The notes: generated by a model not told the origin, from the letters alone. DNA of 64,000 nt from Brachybacterium kimchii (GCF_023373525.1 NZ_CP097218.1:3100001-3164000); one strand, 5' to 3'. Shown: positions 23,891 through 33,076, counted from the stretch's first letter. Program-made: numbers and translations.

Positions 23891-25474
23891 CTACCGGGTT
23901 CTCTGGAGCCGGATCATGGTCCAGCTGATCGGGGGCAGGGTCGCGGTGAGGCGGGAGCTCGCGGGGGCGTCGCCGCCCGTGTTCTCGAGGGTCACGTCCT
24001 GCAGGGGGTGGGGGACGACCCGGTCGGGGCGACGGGCCGAGTTCGTGCGGTGCGGGTCGTCCTCGTGCAGCAGCACGGCGTCGGCGAGCTCGAACCCTGC
24101 GTGCCCGCCGCCCCCTGCTCGCTCGCCGACGTCTGCGTCCCCGAACGCCGCGAGGTCCATGTCCAGCTCGAGCGCGTCGGCCCCCGAGCGGTTCACCGCG
24201 AAGACGGCGAGCTGCCCGGTCTCCTCGTCCCACGTGGCGACCGAGTAGAGCGCCGCGCTCTCGCCGAAGCGGCTGTTCTCGACGGCGGGGGAGTCGACGC
24301 CGGTCACGAGCACCTGGCCGCGCGCGTGCCGGGAGGTCAGCGCGAAGGGGTGGAAGATGCTCTGGCGCCAGGCCGCTCCGCCGACCTCGGTGCGGATCGG
24401 CGCGAGCACGTTGACCAGCTGCGCCTGCGAGGCGGAGGCCACGCGGTCGGTGTGCCGCAGCAGGCTGATCAGCAGCGATCCGACCACCACGGCGTCCTGT
24501 GCGCTGTACGTCGACTCGGCGAACCGGGGCGCGACGGGCCAGTCCGAGCCGCTCGGCTCCTTGCCCGCGTCCCCGCGCGAGGCCGCGACGTTCCACTCGT
24601 CGAAGCTGATCATGATGCGCCTGTCCGCGCCACGGAGCGCCCGCACGTGGTCGCTGGTCGCGACGACGGCGTCGATGTAGGCGTCCATGTCGTCGGCCGA
24701 GGCGAGGTAGGAGGCCTGGTCGCCGTCCTCCTCGCGGTAGTAGACGTGGGCGGAGAGCATGTCGATCGCGTCGTAGCCGGCCTCGAGCACTGCCTGCTCC
24801 CAGGCCCCGAACGTCGGCATCCCCGCATGGGAGGATCCGCAGGCCACGAGCTCCAGGTCGGGATCCGCGCGGCGCATGGCGCGGGCCGTCTCGGCCGCGA
24901 GCACCGCGTAGTCGCGGGCGGGCACGTGGCCGAGCTGCCAGGGCCCGTCCATCTCGTTGCCCAGGCACCACATGCGGATGCCGTAGGGTTCCGCGTGGCC
25001 GTTCAGCGCGCGATGGTCGGCGAGGTCGGTGCCGACGGATCCGTTCGCGTACTCGAGGACGTCCAGCGCCTCCTGGGTCCCGCGGGTGCCGAGGTTCACC
25101 GCGTACATCGGCTCGACGTCCGCAGCGTCCGCCCAGGTCATGAACTCGTCGAGGCCGAAGGCGTTGGTCTCGGTGGAGTGCCAGGCGAGATCGCGGCGCA
25201 CCGGGCGGTGCTCGCGCGGACCCACCCCGTCCTCCCAGCGGTAGCCGGAGACGAAGTTCCCGCCCGGGTAGCGCACGCTCGAGACGCCGAGCTCGCGCAC
25301 GAGCTCGAGGACGTCGGTGCGCAGGCCGTCGGCGTCGGCGCTGGGGTGATCGGGCTCGAAGATCCCCGTGTAGACGCAGCGCGCCATGTGCTCGACGAAG
25401 CTGCCGAAGGTGCGGCGGCGCACGGGGCCGACGGCGAGACGGGGGTGCAGGTGGACGGCGGCGTGCAGGGTCAT
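23891..25474 (-). CDS. alpha-L-arabinofuranosidase, GH51 family
   Basis: This 527-residue intracellular enzyme removes arabinofuranose from arabino-oligosaccharides. GSFVEHMARCVYTGIFEP (24-41) and RYPGGNFVSGYRWEDGVGP are GH51 signatures. The acid/base Glu174 lies in WCLGNEMDG and the nucleophile Glu293 in SFDEWNV. The C-terminal beta-sandwich ends in LPPISWTMIRL. GGAGGA sits 7 nt before the ATG, and there is no signal peptide. It diverges from the ABC importer operon at 25700, and the secreted propeller hydrolase follows 32 nt downstream, giving an extracellular plus intracellular arabinan route. Confidence 0.94.
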   Translation of the reverse strand: MTLHAAVHLHPRLAVGPVRRRTFGSFVEHMARCVYTGIFEPDHPSADADGLRTDVLELVRELGVSSVRYPGGNFVSGYRWEDGVGPREHRPVRRDLAWHSTETNAFGLDEFMTWADAADVEPMYAVNLGTRGTQEALDVLEYANGSVGTDLADHRALNGHAEPYGIRMWCLGNEMDGPWQLGHVPARDYAVLAAETARAMRRADPDLELVACGSSHAGMPTFGAWEQAVLEAGYDAIDMLSAHVYYREEDGDQASYLASADDMDAYIDAVVATSDHVRALRGADRRIMISFDEWNVAASRGDAGKEPSGSDWPVAPRFAESTYSAQDAVVVGSLLISLLRHTDRVASASQAQLVNVLAPIRTEVGGAAWRQSIFHPFALTSRHARGQVLVTGVDSPAVENSRFGESAALYSVATWDEETGQLAVFAVNRSGADALELDMDLAAFGDADVGERAGGGGHAGFELADAVLLHEDDPHRTNSARRPDRVVPHPLQDVTLENTGGDAPASSRLTATLPPISWTMIRLQRTR

Positions 25475-25573
25475 GACCGACTCCTCCGGCCCACGGGATC
25501 GAGGGCAGCAGATGCACAGCGGGCCGCCGGGGACCGTTCCCCGGGGCGTTCGGACGTGTCCGCGGGCCGATGC

Positions 25574-25602
25574 TTGCCGACTCTAGTTCAACGATGTACC
25601 TT
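25574..25602 (+). promoter_or_regulatory. promoter with overlapping LacI-like operator for the arabinan ABC operon
   Basis: TTGCCG (25574-25579) and TACCTT (25597-25602) are 17 bp apart, a good -35/-10 pair. Inside the spacer lies GTTCAACGATGTAC (25586-25599), a 14-bp imperfect palindrome with central ACGA, suited to a LacI repressor such as the one at 29679. Confidence 0.5.
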
Positions 25603-25699
25603 GTGCCACACCTCACAACGAATCCGCGGGGTCTCGACGGGGAGACCGGGCTGCGACGACGCAGACGCGACACGGACGGGACGAGGCAGAACGGATCCC

Positions 25700-27046
25700 A
25701 TGAGACGACGACGATTCCTCACCGGAGCCCTCGGGGCCGCCGCCGCTGCGACCACGGCGAGCGCGGCGAGCGGCTGCGGGAACCTCCACTCCTCCGACCC
25801 CGACGTCCTGACCTTCATGTTCCGCGGCTCCACGGAGGAGCGCGACGTCTTCGCCCGCGCCGTGGACGTGTTCATCCGCCGCACCGGCATCCAGGTCAAC
25901 CTCATCTCCACGAGCGTCGACCAGTACGCGACGAAGCTGCAGACCGCGATCCTGGGCAACTCCACGCCCGACCTCTTCTACCTCGAGCCCACGCGCACCA
26001 TGGCGTACGTGACCAACGGGGTCCTCGCGGACCTGTCGCAGTACGTCGACGCCACCGACCTGCCCGTCGACGACATCTGGCAGGCGGGCCTGGACCTCTA
26101 CCGCTTCGACGGGGAGAGCATCGGCAAGGGCCCGCTGTACGCGATGCCCAAGGACGTCGGCCCCTTCTCCTTCGGGTACAACAAGACCCTCTTCGAGGAG
26201 ATGGGCGTCGAACCGCCCGACCCCGACGAGCCGCTGAGCTGGGACGAGTTCCTGGACCGCTGCAAGGCCCTGACCGGCGACCGCGACGGCGACGGGAAGA
26301 CCGACAGCTGGGGCAACTCGGTGAACATCACCGCCGAGCTGCACTCCTACGTGTGGTCCAACGGCGCCGACTGGGTCGACGAGGACGCCCGCACCGTCAC
26401 CGTCGACACCCCCGAGTTCGCCGAGGCCCTCCAGTACGTCGTCGACCTGCGCGAGAAGCACAAGGTCACGCCCTCGATCAACGAGTCCGAGGGGCTCGAC
26501 GGCTACCAGCGCTGGCTGCGCGGCCAGATCGGGTTCTTCCCCGTGGCCCCCTGGGACCTCACGCTCTACCGCACCCTCGACTTCGACTTCGACCTGTGCC
26601 CCTACCCGACGGGTCGCTCGGGCGTCTCGGCGACCAACGTGGGCTCGCTCGGGATCGGCGTCTCCGCGAACAGCCGGCGCCCGGACCGCGCCGCCGAGCT
26701 GGCCATGTTCCTCTCCTGCGACCCGGAGGCGCAGGAGATCATCGTCGGCCAGGGGCAGACGATCCCCAACACCCGCACCCGCGCCAAGGAGTGGGTGAAG
26801 GACACGTCGATCGAACCGCAGAACAAGCAGGAGTACATCGACATCGTCGAGGACTACGGGCACTTCGTGCCCAACACCCGCACCTACACCCCCGAGTGGC
26901 TCGACACCTTCTTCACGAACATCCAACCGGTGCTCGAGGGCCGGCAGGACGTGGGGGAGTACCTGAAGGCCACGCAGCCCGTGATGCAGGGATTCCTGGA
27001 CCAGGGCTACGACCAGCTCCGCATCGACCAGGAGGCGAACTCCTGA
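25700..27046 (+). CDS. sugar ABC transporter substrate-binding lipoprotein
   Basis: This 448-residue family-1 extracellular solute-binding protein has an RRRRFLTGAL twin-arginine signal and lipobox ASGC (Cys26). The mature part shows VLTFMFRGSTEERDVF, PDLFYLEPTRTMAY, FSFGYNKTLFEEMGV and GDRDGDGKTDSWG. The last is an EF-hand-like Asp-rich loop that may hold calcium. The start at 25700 fits the signal peptide; the frame upstream is antisense noise. It leads an operon of two permeases, a YesL-like protein and LacI, divergent from GH51, so arabino-oligosaccharide is the expected ligand. Confidence 0.92.
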   Translation: MRRRRFLTGALGAAAAATTASAASGCGNLHSSDPDVLTFMFRGSTEERDVFARAVDVFIRRTGIQVNLISTSVDQYATKLQTAILGNSTPDLFYLEPTRTMAYVTNGVLADLSQYVDATDLPVDDIWQAGLDLYRFDGESIGKGPLYAMPKDVGPFSFGYNKTLFEEMGVEPPDPDEPLSWDEFLDRCKALTGDRDGDGKTDSWGNSVNITAELHSYVWSNGADWVDEDARTVTVDTPEFAEALQYVVDLREKHKVTPSINESEGLDGYQRWLRGQIGFFPVAPWDLTLYRTLDFDFDLCPYPTGRSGVSATNVGSLGIGVSANSRRPDRAAELAMFLSCDPEAQEIIVGQGQTIPNTRTRAKEWVKDTSIEPQNKQEYIDIVEDYGHFVPNTRTYTPEWLDTFFTNIQPVLEGRQDVGEYLKATQPVMQGFLDQGYDQLRIDQEANS

Positions 27047-28056
27047 TGAGCGCCACCACGCCCGTCGGCCCCGCCGCGAACACCCCGCCGCCCGCAGCTC
27101 TCGTCCGGCCCGGCCGACGCTCCGCGCGCGCCTCGGCCGGGGCCCGCACCTCCGGCGCGTCCCGGCCGCCCGGCCGCGGCCGCCTCACCCGCCCCGAGCG
27201 GATCTGGGGCCGGATCTTCATCGCCCCGCCCGTGCTCGGCTTCGCGCTGTTCGCCCTCGCCCCGCTGCTGTTCTCCTGCTACGCGGCCTTCACCCACTGG
27301 AACGGGCTGTCCTCCCCGGTGTTCTCGGGGCTGACGAACTTCCGGACCATGGCCGGCGACCCGCAGTTCTGGCAGTCGCTGTGGAACACGCTGTTCCTCA
27401 TGATCGGGATCCCGATCGGCCTCGCGATCTCCCTCGCCCTCGCGATCGCGCTGAACCGGCGCATGCCCGGCCGCGCGGCGTTCCGCGTCATCTACTACCT
27501 GCCCGGGGTGTCCTCCGTCGCCGCGATCTCGATCCTCTGGCAATGGGCGCTGAACGGCGACTTCGGCCTGGTCAACGAGCTGCTGCGCATGCTCGGCATC
27601 GACGGCCCCAACTGGCTCGCGGAGAAGACCTGGGTCAAGCCGGCGCTGATCCTCATGGGCGTCTGGAAGGGGCTCGGGTTCTCGACCCTGCTCTACCTCG
27701 CGGCCCTGCAGTCGGTGCCGCGGAACCTGCTCGAGGCGGCGATGCTCGACGGCGCGGGCGCCTGGCGGCGCTTCCGCCACGTCACCCTGCCGATGCTCAG
27801 CCCCGTCACGTTCTTCCTGGTGGTCACTGGCATCATCGGCGGCGCCCAGATGTTCGCGGAGATCAACATCATGACCCCCACCGGTGGCCCCGAGTTCGGC
27901 TCCGCGACCATCGTCTGGTACATCTGGCAGCAGGGCTTCCAGAACCTCAAGCTGGGATACGCGACGGCGATGTCGCTCGTGCTGGGAGCGCTGATCTTCC
28001 TGGTCACGGCCTTCCAGTTCTACCTGAACTCCCGCAACGTCTTCACGGTGGAATGA
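27046..28056 (+). CDS. sugar ABC transporter permease (MalF type)
   Basis: This 336-residue CUT1 permease has a 50-residue Ala/Arg/Pro-rich cytoplasmic N-terminus before the first helix (IFIAPPVLGFALFALAPLLF). It has six membrane segments and the EAA loop NLLEAAMLDGAGAWRRFRHVTLP. The start overlaps the binding-protein stop (TGATG) and GGAGG lies upstream. It works with the permease at 28068 and an ATPase encoded elsewhere. Confidence 0.93.
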   Translation: MSATTPVGPAANTPPPAALVRPGRRSARASAGARTSGASRPPGRGRLTRPERIWGRIFIAPPVLGFALFALAPLLFSCYAAFTHWNGLSSPVFSGLTNFRTMAGDPQFWQSLWNTLFLMIGIPIGLAISLALAIALNRRMPGRAAFRVIYYLPGVSSVAAISILWQWALNGDFGLVNELLRMLGIDGPNWLAEKTWVKPALILMGVWKGLGFSTLLYLAALQSVPRNLLEAAMLDGAGAWRRFRHVTLPMLSPVTFFLVVTGIIGGAQMFAEINIMTPTGGPEFGSATIVWYIWQQGFQNLKLGYATAMSLVLGALIFLVTAFQFYLNSRNVFTVE

Positions 28057-28067
28057 GGAGGCCCGAC

Positions 28068-28991
28068 ATGGCTGCCACCAGTGCCGTCCCGACCGCCCCG
28101 CTGCAGACCTCCGGGGTCGCGCCCGATGCCGCCCGCCGTCGGCGGAAGAAGAGCGAGCGCCGCTTCCAGACCCCGGCCGACGTCGTCGTGTTCGTGGTCC
28201 TCTGCCTGGGCGCGTTCACCATGCTGCTGCCGCTCGTGTGGATGCTCTCGACCTCGCTGAAGACCCAGGAGAACGTGTTCGCGCTGCCTCCGCAGTGGAT
28301 CCCGAAGCCCGCCGAATGGTCGAACTACCTCCGGGTGTGGGAGGCCGGGCCGCTGCTGCGCGGCATCGTGAACTCCGCGATCGTCTCCCTGACCGTGATC
28401 ACGGTGGGCACGGTGACCTCGTGCTTCGCCGCCTACGCGTTCTCGAAGATGCGGATCCCCGGCAAGAACGCCCTGTTCCTCGCGCTGCTGGGCGGGATCA
28501 TGATCCCGTTCCCCGCGCTGATGATCCCCACCTTCATGCTGTTCTCGAAGATCGGGTGGGTCGACACCCTGCTGCCGCTCATCGTCCCCGGGCTGTTCGG
28601 GAATCTGATGATGGTGTTCTTCCTGCGCCAGTACCTGATGAGCGTGCCCGACTCCCTCATCGAGGCCGCCGTGATCGACGGGGCGAACCATCCCCAGATC
28701 TTCTGGCGGATCGTGCTGCCGCTGATCCGTCCCGCGATCGCCGCCCAGGTGATCCTGTGGTTCATGGGCACCTGGAACGACTACCTGGGCCCGATCATCT
28801 ACCTGAACTCCGAGAACGTGCACACCCTGCAGCTGGTGATCGCGAACTTCAACGCGACCTACGCGGTGGAGACCGACTACCCGCTGATCATGGCCGCCTC
28901 GATCATCGCGCTCGTGCCCGTGCTCGCCGTGTTCCTCGTGTTCCAGCGCCAGATCATCGAGTCGATCGCGCTGACCGGGAACAAGGGCTGA
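28068..28991 (+). CDS. sugar ABC transporter permease (MalG type)
   Basis: This 307-residue CUT1 permease has about six helices, starting with VVVFVVLCLGAFTMLLPLVW. LIEAAVIDGANHPQIFWRIVLP is the ATPase-contact loop. GAGGAG sits 7 nt before the ATG, 11 nt after the previous stop. It is the second permease of the presumed arabino-oligosaccharide importer. Confidence 0.93.
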   Translation: MAATSAVPTAPLQTSGVAPDAARRRRKKSERRFQTPADVVVFVVLCLGAFTMLLPLVWMLSTSLKTQENVFALPPQWIPKPAEWSNYLRVWEAGPLLRGIVNSAIVSLTVITVGTVTSCFAAYAFSKMRIPGKNALFLALLGGIMIPFPALMIPTFMLFSKIGWVDTLLPLIVPGLFGNLMMVFFLRQYLMSVPDSLIEAAVIDGANHPQIFWRIVLPLIRPAIAAQVILWFMGTWNDYLGPIIYLNSENVHTLQLVIANFNATYAVETDYPLIMAASIIALVPVLAVFLVFQRQIIESIALTGNKG

Positions 28992-28995
28992 GCCG

Positions 28996-29679
28996 ATGAC
29001 GCAGGTGCGGGAGGACAGGGGCGAGGCCGACGGATCGGGCGCCCCGCACGGGGTGATGGCCGCGCTCGCCTGGCTGCCGCGGCTGCTCGCCCTCCACGTG
29101 GCCTGGGCGGTGCTGGTGCTGTGCGGCGGCGTGATCGGCGGGATCGCCCCGGCCACCGCGACCCTCGCGGCCGTGCTCCGCGGGGAGGTCCCGGGAGCCG
29201 ACCCTCTCGAGGGCAAGAGCGGGTTCGGCGGGGCGGCCCGTGCGGTGCTGGGCCGTTTCCGTGCGGAGCTCGGGCCCGCGAACGGTGCGGCCGGTCCGTT
29301 CCTCGTGATCGGCCTCGCCGCAGGGGCGAACCTCGCCCTCGGGATCGCCGGGGCGCTGCCGTCGTGGTTCTTCCCGGCGGGCTTCGCGGCCGCGGGCGTC
29401 CTCGCGGCGATCAGCGTGCTCGCGCTCTTCCACGCGATCGCCCTGCACGTGCTGCGGCCCGGCGCGCCTGCGCCGATGCTGTGGCGCGGGGCCCTGGCCG
29501 GGATCGTGCTGCTGCCGATGGCGACCGTCTCCTGGGCGATCACCCTGGTCGCGGTCGGGATCGTCTCGGGGATCATCCAGCCCGTCGGCCTGCTGCTGGG
29601 AGGTGGGATCCTGGTCGCCGTGACCACCCTCGTCCTCGTGCGCTCCTGGCAGTCGCGGCTCGACGCCGCGACGGTGTGA
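28996..29679 (+). CDS. YesL-like DUF624 membrane protein
   Basis: This 227-residue protein has four to five hydrophobic helices (LALHVAWAVLVLCGGVIGGIAPATATL is the family-like first block with the GIAPATAT motif). DUF624/YesL proteins are common in operons for plant polysaccharide use, usually next to CUT1 permeases, but their role is unknown. It begins 4 nt after the permease stop, with AAGGG upstream. It overlaps the LacI start by TGATG, so it is part of the same translational chain. Confidence 0.82.
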   Translation: MTQVREDRGEADGSGAPHGVMAALAWLPRLLALHVAWAVLVLCGGVIGGIAPATATLAAVLRGEVPGADPLEGKSGFGGAARAVLGRFRAELGPANGAAGPFLVIGLAAGANLALGIAGALPSWFFPAGFAAAGVLAAISVLALFHAIALHVLRPGAPAPMLWRGALAGIVLLPMATVSWAITLVAVGIVSGIIQPVGLLLGGGILVAVTTLVLVRSWQSRLDAATV

Positions 29680-30797
29680 TGGCCGACGAACGGGCCGTGC
29701 CGTCGGCCGAGCCCTCGTCGGCCCTCCAGCACGAGCCCTCCGCCGAGACCCCGTCGGCCGGATCCCCGCGTCCGCGGAACGTGACGATGCGGGAGATCGC
29801 CGCGCGGCTCGGTGTGTCGATCAAGACCGTCTCCAACGTGGTCAACGAGCGCCCCAACGTGGGGTCAGCGACCCGTGAGCGCGTGCAGCAGGCGATCCGC
29901 GACCTGAACTACCGCCCGCAGGTGGGCGCGCAGCAGATGCGCACCGGCACCAGCGGGCTCATCACGCTGGCGATCCCGTCGCTCGCGGGCACCTACTTCT
30001 CCGAGCTCGCCCAGGCGTTCGCCGACGAGGCCCAGAGGCGCCGCCGCAGCATCATGCTGCACAGCACCGCCGCCGGCCGCGACGAGGAGGCGAGCGTGCT
30101 CTCGGGCTTCACCCGGGTCCTCGGCGACGGCGTCGTGTTCAACCCGCTGCTGATCGGCGAGGACGTCATCGCGGGGCTCGGGCGGACCATCCAGCCGACG
30201 GTCTTCATCGGCGAGCACCTGGCCGAGGCCGCGCTGCCCGCCGGCAGCGACTACGTGCGCACCGACAACGAGCGCGCGGCGCACGACGCCACGGCGCATC
30301 TGCTCGGCCTGGGCCGCCGCCGCATCGCCTACCTCGGGATGCTGCCCACCACGGAGTCGCGCCAGGCCCACTCCACGAGCCGCCTGCGCCTGGGAGGCGT
30401 GCGCCGCGCGCTCACCGAGGCGGGAGCACCGGAACCCGTCGTCCCCACGGTCCCCACCTGGAGCCAGGAGGGTGGACTCAGCGCGGGGCGGGAGCTCATG
30501 GACAGCCACCCGGAGGTGGACGGGATCGTCTGCGGCAACGACGACCTCGCCCGCGGCGTGCTGCTGGGGCTGCGCATGGCCGGGATCGACGTGCCCGGAC
30601 AGGTCGCCGTGATCGGCTACGACAACATCCGCGAGGCCGCCTTCACGACCCCGTCGCTGACCACGATCGACCCCGACAAGCAGGCGCTCGCCGCGACCGT
30701 CCTGGACCTGCTCATCGAGAGGATCGGCGGGTACGACGGTCCCGCGCGCGTGATCGAGGCGCCCTACCGGCTGGTGGTGCGGGGGAGCGCGGGGTGA
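29679..30797 (+). CDS. LacI-family transcriptional regulator
   Basis: This 372-residue protein has a 36-residue polar leader, then the LacI helix-turn-helix (VTMREIAARLGVSIKTVSNVVNERPNVG, about 36-63). The ligand domain ends with FTTPSLTTIDPDKQALAATVLDLL. It is the last gene of the arabinan-type ABC operon and overlaps the YesL-like gene by 1 nt, so it is autoregulated with the operon. The operator-like palindrome at 25586-25599 in the divergent promoter is its probable target. Confidence 0.92.
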   Translation: MADERAVPSAEPSSALQHEPSAETPSAGSPRPRNVTMREIAARLGVSIKTVSNVVNERPNVGSATRERVQQAIRDLNYRPQVGAQQMRTGTSGLITLAIPSLAGTYFSELAQAFADEAQRRRRSIMLHSTAAGRDEEASVLSGFTRVLGDGVVFNPLLIGEDVIAGLGRTIQPTVFIGEHLAEAALPAGSDYVRTDNERAAHDATAHLLGLGRRRIAYLGMLPTTESRQAHSTSRLRLGGVRRALTEAGAPEPVVPTVPTWSQEGGLSAGRELMDSHPEVDGIVCGNDDLARGVLLGLRMAGIDVPGQVAVIGYDNIREAAFTTPSLTTIDPDKQALAATVLDLLIERIGGYDGPARVIEAPYRLVVRGSAG

Positions 30798-30973
30798 CGC
30801 GAAGGACCGGACCCGTGGGGCACGCGGGACGAGACGGCCGACGGACGACAGCGGCTGGAGCCTGAGCGACGACAGGTCTCGGACGCTCGTGGTCGATCTG
30901 ACGAGGGGGTTGGGGATGGGCACGAGATCCGCCCCGCTCTTCGGACGGTGCGCGACGTCGTGGCACCGGGCCG

Positions 30974-31714
30974 TCAGCCCGCCAAGCGGGTCCCGCAGAG
31001 GTTCACGAGCTGCGCGTTCGAGGCGGCAGCCGCGCCGTCGGGGAGGACCAGGGTGTCCTCGAGCCCGATGCGGGTGTCCAGGCGCAGTCCACGCGCGATC
31101 TCGAACGCGGGCCAGGCGGAGCGCTCCTCGCCGTGCAGGAGGATGCTCGCGGCGGGGCGGGCCGCGCGGATGACGTCGAGGATCGCCCGGGCTTCCCCGG
31201 GCGCCTGGTCGCCGGGGATGTCCTGGATCTCGACGAGCACGCGCGTGCAGCGGCCTGCGAGCGGGGACGCTGCCCACCGCTCGGCCGCCTCCTCGGTCCA
31301 GATCCCGGCCTCCACGCCGATGCCGCGCGAGAGCAGCAGGTCGGCGGCGTCCTCGGCCCCGTCCTCGTGCCAGTTCACGGAGGCGACGTCGGGCAGCTCC
31401 CGCCATCCGCCGATGAGTGCGCAGCGCTCCGCGGGGTCCGGGGCGCTCCACGCACCCGTCGTCACTCCGAGCTCGACGCGCGGGCACGCGCCGCGGAGGA
31501 CCCGGATCCATCGATCGACGTGCGCGGACACGAGCGAATCACGACCGTCCGGGTCCTTGGGGTGGACGTGGACGGATCCGACGCTCACATGTGCCGCCAC
31601 CTCACTGACCTGCACGGACGCGGCGACATCGGCCGCGATCACTGACGGATCGGCGGACAGGGCGGGGTGCTCGTCTGGGGTGCGGGCGCCGTTCGGGCAG
31701 ACCTGGAGAAGCAT
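30974..31714 (-). CDS. BKACE-type 3-keto acid cleavage protein (DUF849), short form
   Basis: This 246-residue TIM-barrel protein is of the beta-keto acid cleavage family. Zinc ligands are in VHVHPKDPDGRDSL (His49, His51), and RIGLEDTLVLPDG is the conserved C-terminal block. Family enzymes split 3-keto acids with acetyl-CoA, and typical members have about 270-310 residues, so this one is compact. The start is taken as the ATG at 31714, which stands 6 nt after a TAGCGT -10-like box with no ribosome site, suggesting a leaderless mRNA. A GTG at 31720 is the alternative. It stands alone between the LacI gene and an epoxide hydrolase; no CoA-handling partner is near. Confidence 0.82.
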   Translation of the reverse strand: MLLQVCPNGARTPDEHPALSADPSVIAADVAASVQVSEVAAHVSVGSVHVHPKDPDGRDSLVSAHVDRWIRVLRGACPRVELGVTTGAWSAPDPAERCALIGGWRELPDVASVNWHEDGAEDAADLLLSRGIGVEAGIWTEEAAERWAASPLAGRCTRVLVEIQDIPGDQAPGEARAILDVIRAARPAASILLHGEERSAWPAFEIARGLRLDTRIGLEDTLVLPDGAAAASNAQLVNLCGTRLAG

Positions 31715-31720
31715 GCGCAC

Positions 31721-31726
31721 ACGCTA
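31721..31726 (-). promoter_or_regulatory. -10 box of a probable leaderless promoter (BKACE gene)
   Basis: TAGCGT on the minus strand ends 6 nt before the ATG at 31714. Transcription would then start at or next to the start codon. No Shine-Dalgarno is present. Confidence 0.5.
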
Positions 31727-31764
31727 GTCGGAGGGGGCGACGGACGAGGCCCTGCGCCGGGTGC

Positions 31765-32928
31765 TCAGCGGCTCACCGCCGCGAGCCCCGCCCTCACGTC
31801 CTCGATGAATGCTTCCGGCGTCTCCAGTGACGGGAAGTGTCCGCCCGATTCCGGCTCGTGCCATCGGACGATGTCCCGGAACCGCTCCTGCGCCCACGGC
31901 CGGGGCCAGGTCTCGATGTCGTGGGGGCAGGTGGTGACGGCGGTCGGGACGTCGACGCGCAGGGCGGGATCGAGCGAATCGTGGCTCTCCGCGTAGATGC
32001 GGGCGGACGACGCTCCGCTGCGCGTCAGCCAGTACAGCGTCACGTTGTCGAGGAGCCGATCCCGCGAGATCGTCTCGAAGGGGCTGTCCCAGGTGTCGGT
32101 CCACGCGGCGAACTTCTCCAGGATCCAGGCGAGGAGACCGGCGGGGGAGTCGACCAGGGAGTAGCCGATCGTCTGGGGGCTGCTCGCCTGCACCTTCGCG
32201 TAGGCCGCCCGCCGTGCCCAGAACGTCTGGGAGCGCTCGACCATCGCGCGCTCGCCGGGGGTCAGGGGTTCCGTGCTCAGTCCCGGAGGGGGTTGCGCGA
32301 CGAGCGTGTGGATCCCGATGACCTGCTGTGGGAACCGCCCGCCGAGGACAGTGGTGATGACGCCGCCCCAGTCGCCGCCGTGCGCGAGGAAGCGCCGGTA
32401 TCCCAGACGCTCCATGAGCTCGACCCACACGGCGGCGATCTTCTCGATGCCCCAGCCGGTGCCGGCCGGCTTCCCGCTGAAGCCGAAGCCCGGCAGGGAC
32501 GGAGCGACCACGTGGAACGCGGGGGCGTTCGGGTCGGCCGGCTCGGCGAGGGCGTCGATGACGTCGACGAACTCCGCGATGCTCCCGGGCCAGCCGTGCG
32601 TCATGACCAGCGGCGCCGCATCCGGGCGGGAGGAGCGCCGATGCAGGAACGCGATGTCCAGTCCGTCGATCCGGGTCACCAGCTGCCCGATCGCATGGAG
32701 GCGCGCCTCGAAGGCCCTCCACTCGTAGCCCGTGCGCCAGTAGGCGATGAGCTCGGTGAGGTCGGCGAGCGGAACGCCCTGAGCCCAGCGCTGCGGACCT
32801 CGGCCGGAACGGGGAACGGTCTCCGGCTCGGGAAGCCGCGTCGCTGCGAGGCGAGCCCGGAGGTCCTCCAGGTCGCGCTCGGGGGTCTCGATGGGGAGCT
32901 CTCGGATGTCTCGGGTCGTGTCGGTCAT
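31765..32928 (-). CDS. epoxide hydrolase with EHN domain
   Basis: This 387-residue cytoplasmic alpha/beta hydrolase opens epoxides with water. The N-terminal EHN domain (WAQGVPLADLTELIAYWRTGYEWRAFE) is followed by the oxyanion motif HGWPGS and the nucleophile Asp in HGGDWGG. The catalytic His lies in ESGGHFPSLE near the C-terminus, just before PEAFIEDVRAGL. AGGAGA precedes the ATG at 32928 at 4 nt. It is divergent from the CGNR zinc-finger gene, which may regulate it. A detoxification role is likely. Confidence 0.92.
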   Translation of the reverse strand: MTDTTRDIRELPIETPERDLEDLRARLAATRLPEPETVPRSGRGPQRWAQGVPLADLTELIAYWRTGYEWRAFEARLHAIGQLVTRIDGLDIAFLHRRSSRPDAAPLVMTHGWPGSIAEFVDVIDALAEPADPNAPAFHVVAPSLPGFGFSGKPAGTGWGIEKIAAVWVELMERLGYRRFLAHGGDWGGVITTVLGGRFPQQVIGIHTLVAQPPPGLSTEPLTPGERAMVERSQTFWARRAAYAKVQASSPQTIGYSLVDSPAGLLAWILEKFAAWTDTWDSPFETISRDRLLDNVTLYWLTRSGASSARIYAESHDSLDPALRVDVPTAVTTCPHDIETWPRPWAQERFRDIVRWHEPESGGHFPSLETPEAFIEDVRAGLAAVSR

Positions 32929-33064
32929 GACGTCTCCTGTACGGGGGTGCGGGGCTCTTTCGCTCGAGTGAACCGGCAAAGCCGGTTCCGAACCAGCATA
33001 GACAGTTCGCTTCGGCCGGCGCAGGAGCGGCAGGTCATCCGCGTCGACAGTCCCAGGAACGGGC

Positions 33065-33070
33065 TACGGT
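33065..33070 (+). promoter_or_regulatory. -10 box of a probable leaderless promoter (CGNR gene)
   Basis: TACGGT ends 6 nt before the ATG at 33077. There is no Shine-Dalgarno, so transcription probably begins at the start codon. Confidence 0.55.
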
Positions 33071-33076
33071 GGTTCC

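Noticed and set aside
22620..25673. Single 1017-residue minus-strand protein
   Set aside because: Only the last 412 residues look like a protein; the upstream part is an out-of-frame reading of the GH51 gene. A separate start with signal peptide exists at 23858.
23831..27046. 1071-residue plus-strand protein containing the binding protein
   Set aside because: The first part is antisense to GH51. The TAT lipoprotein start at 25700 is clear.
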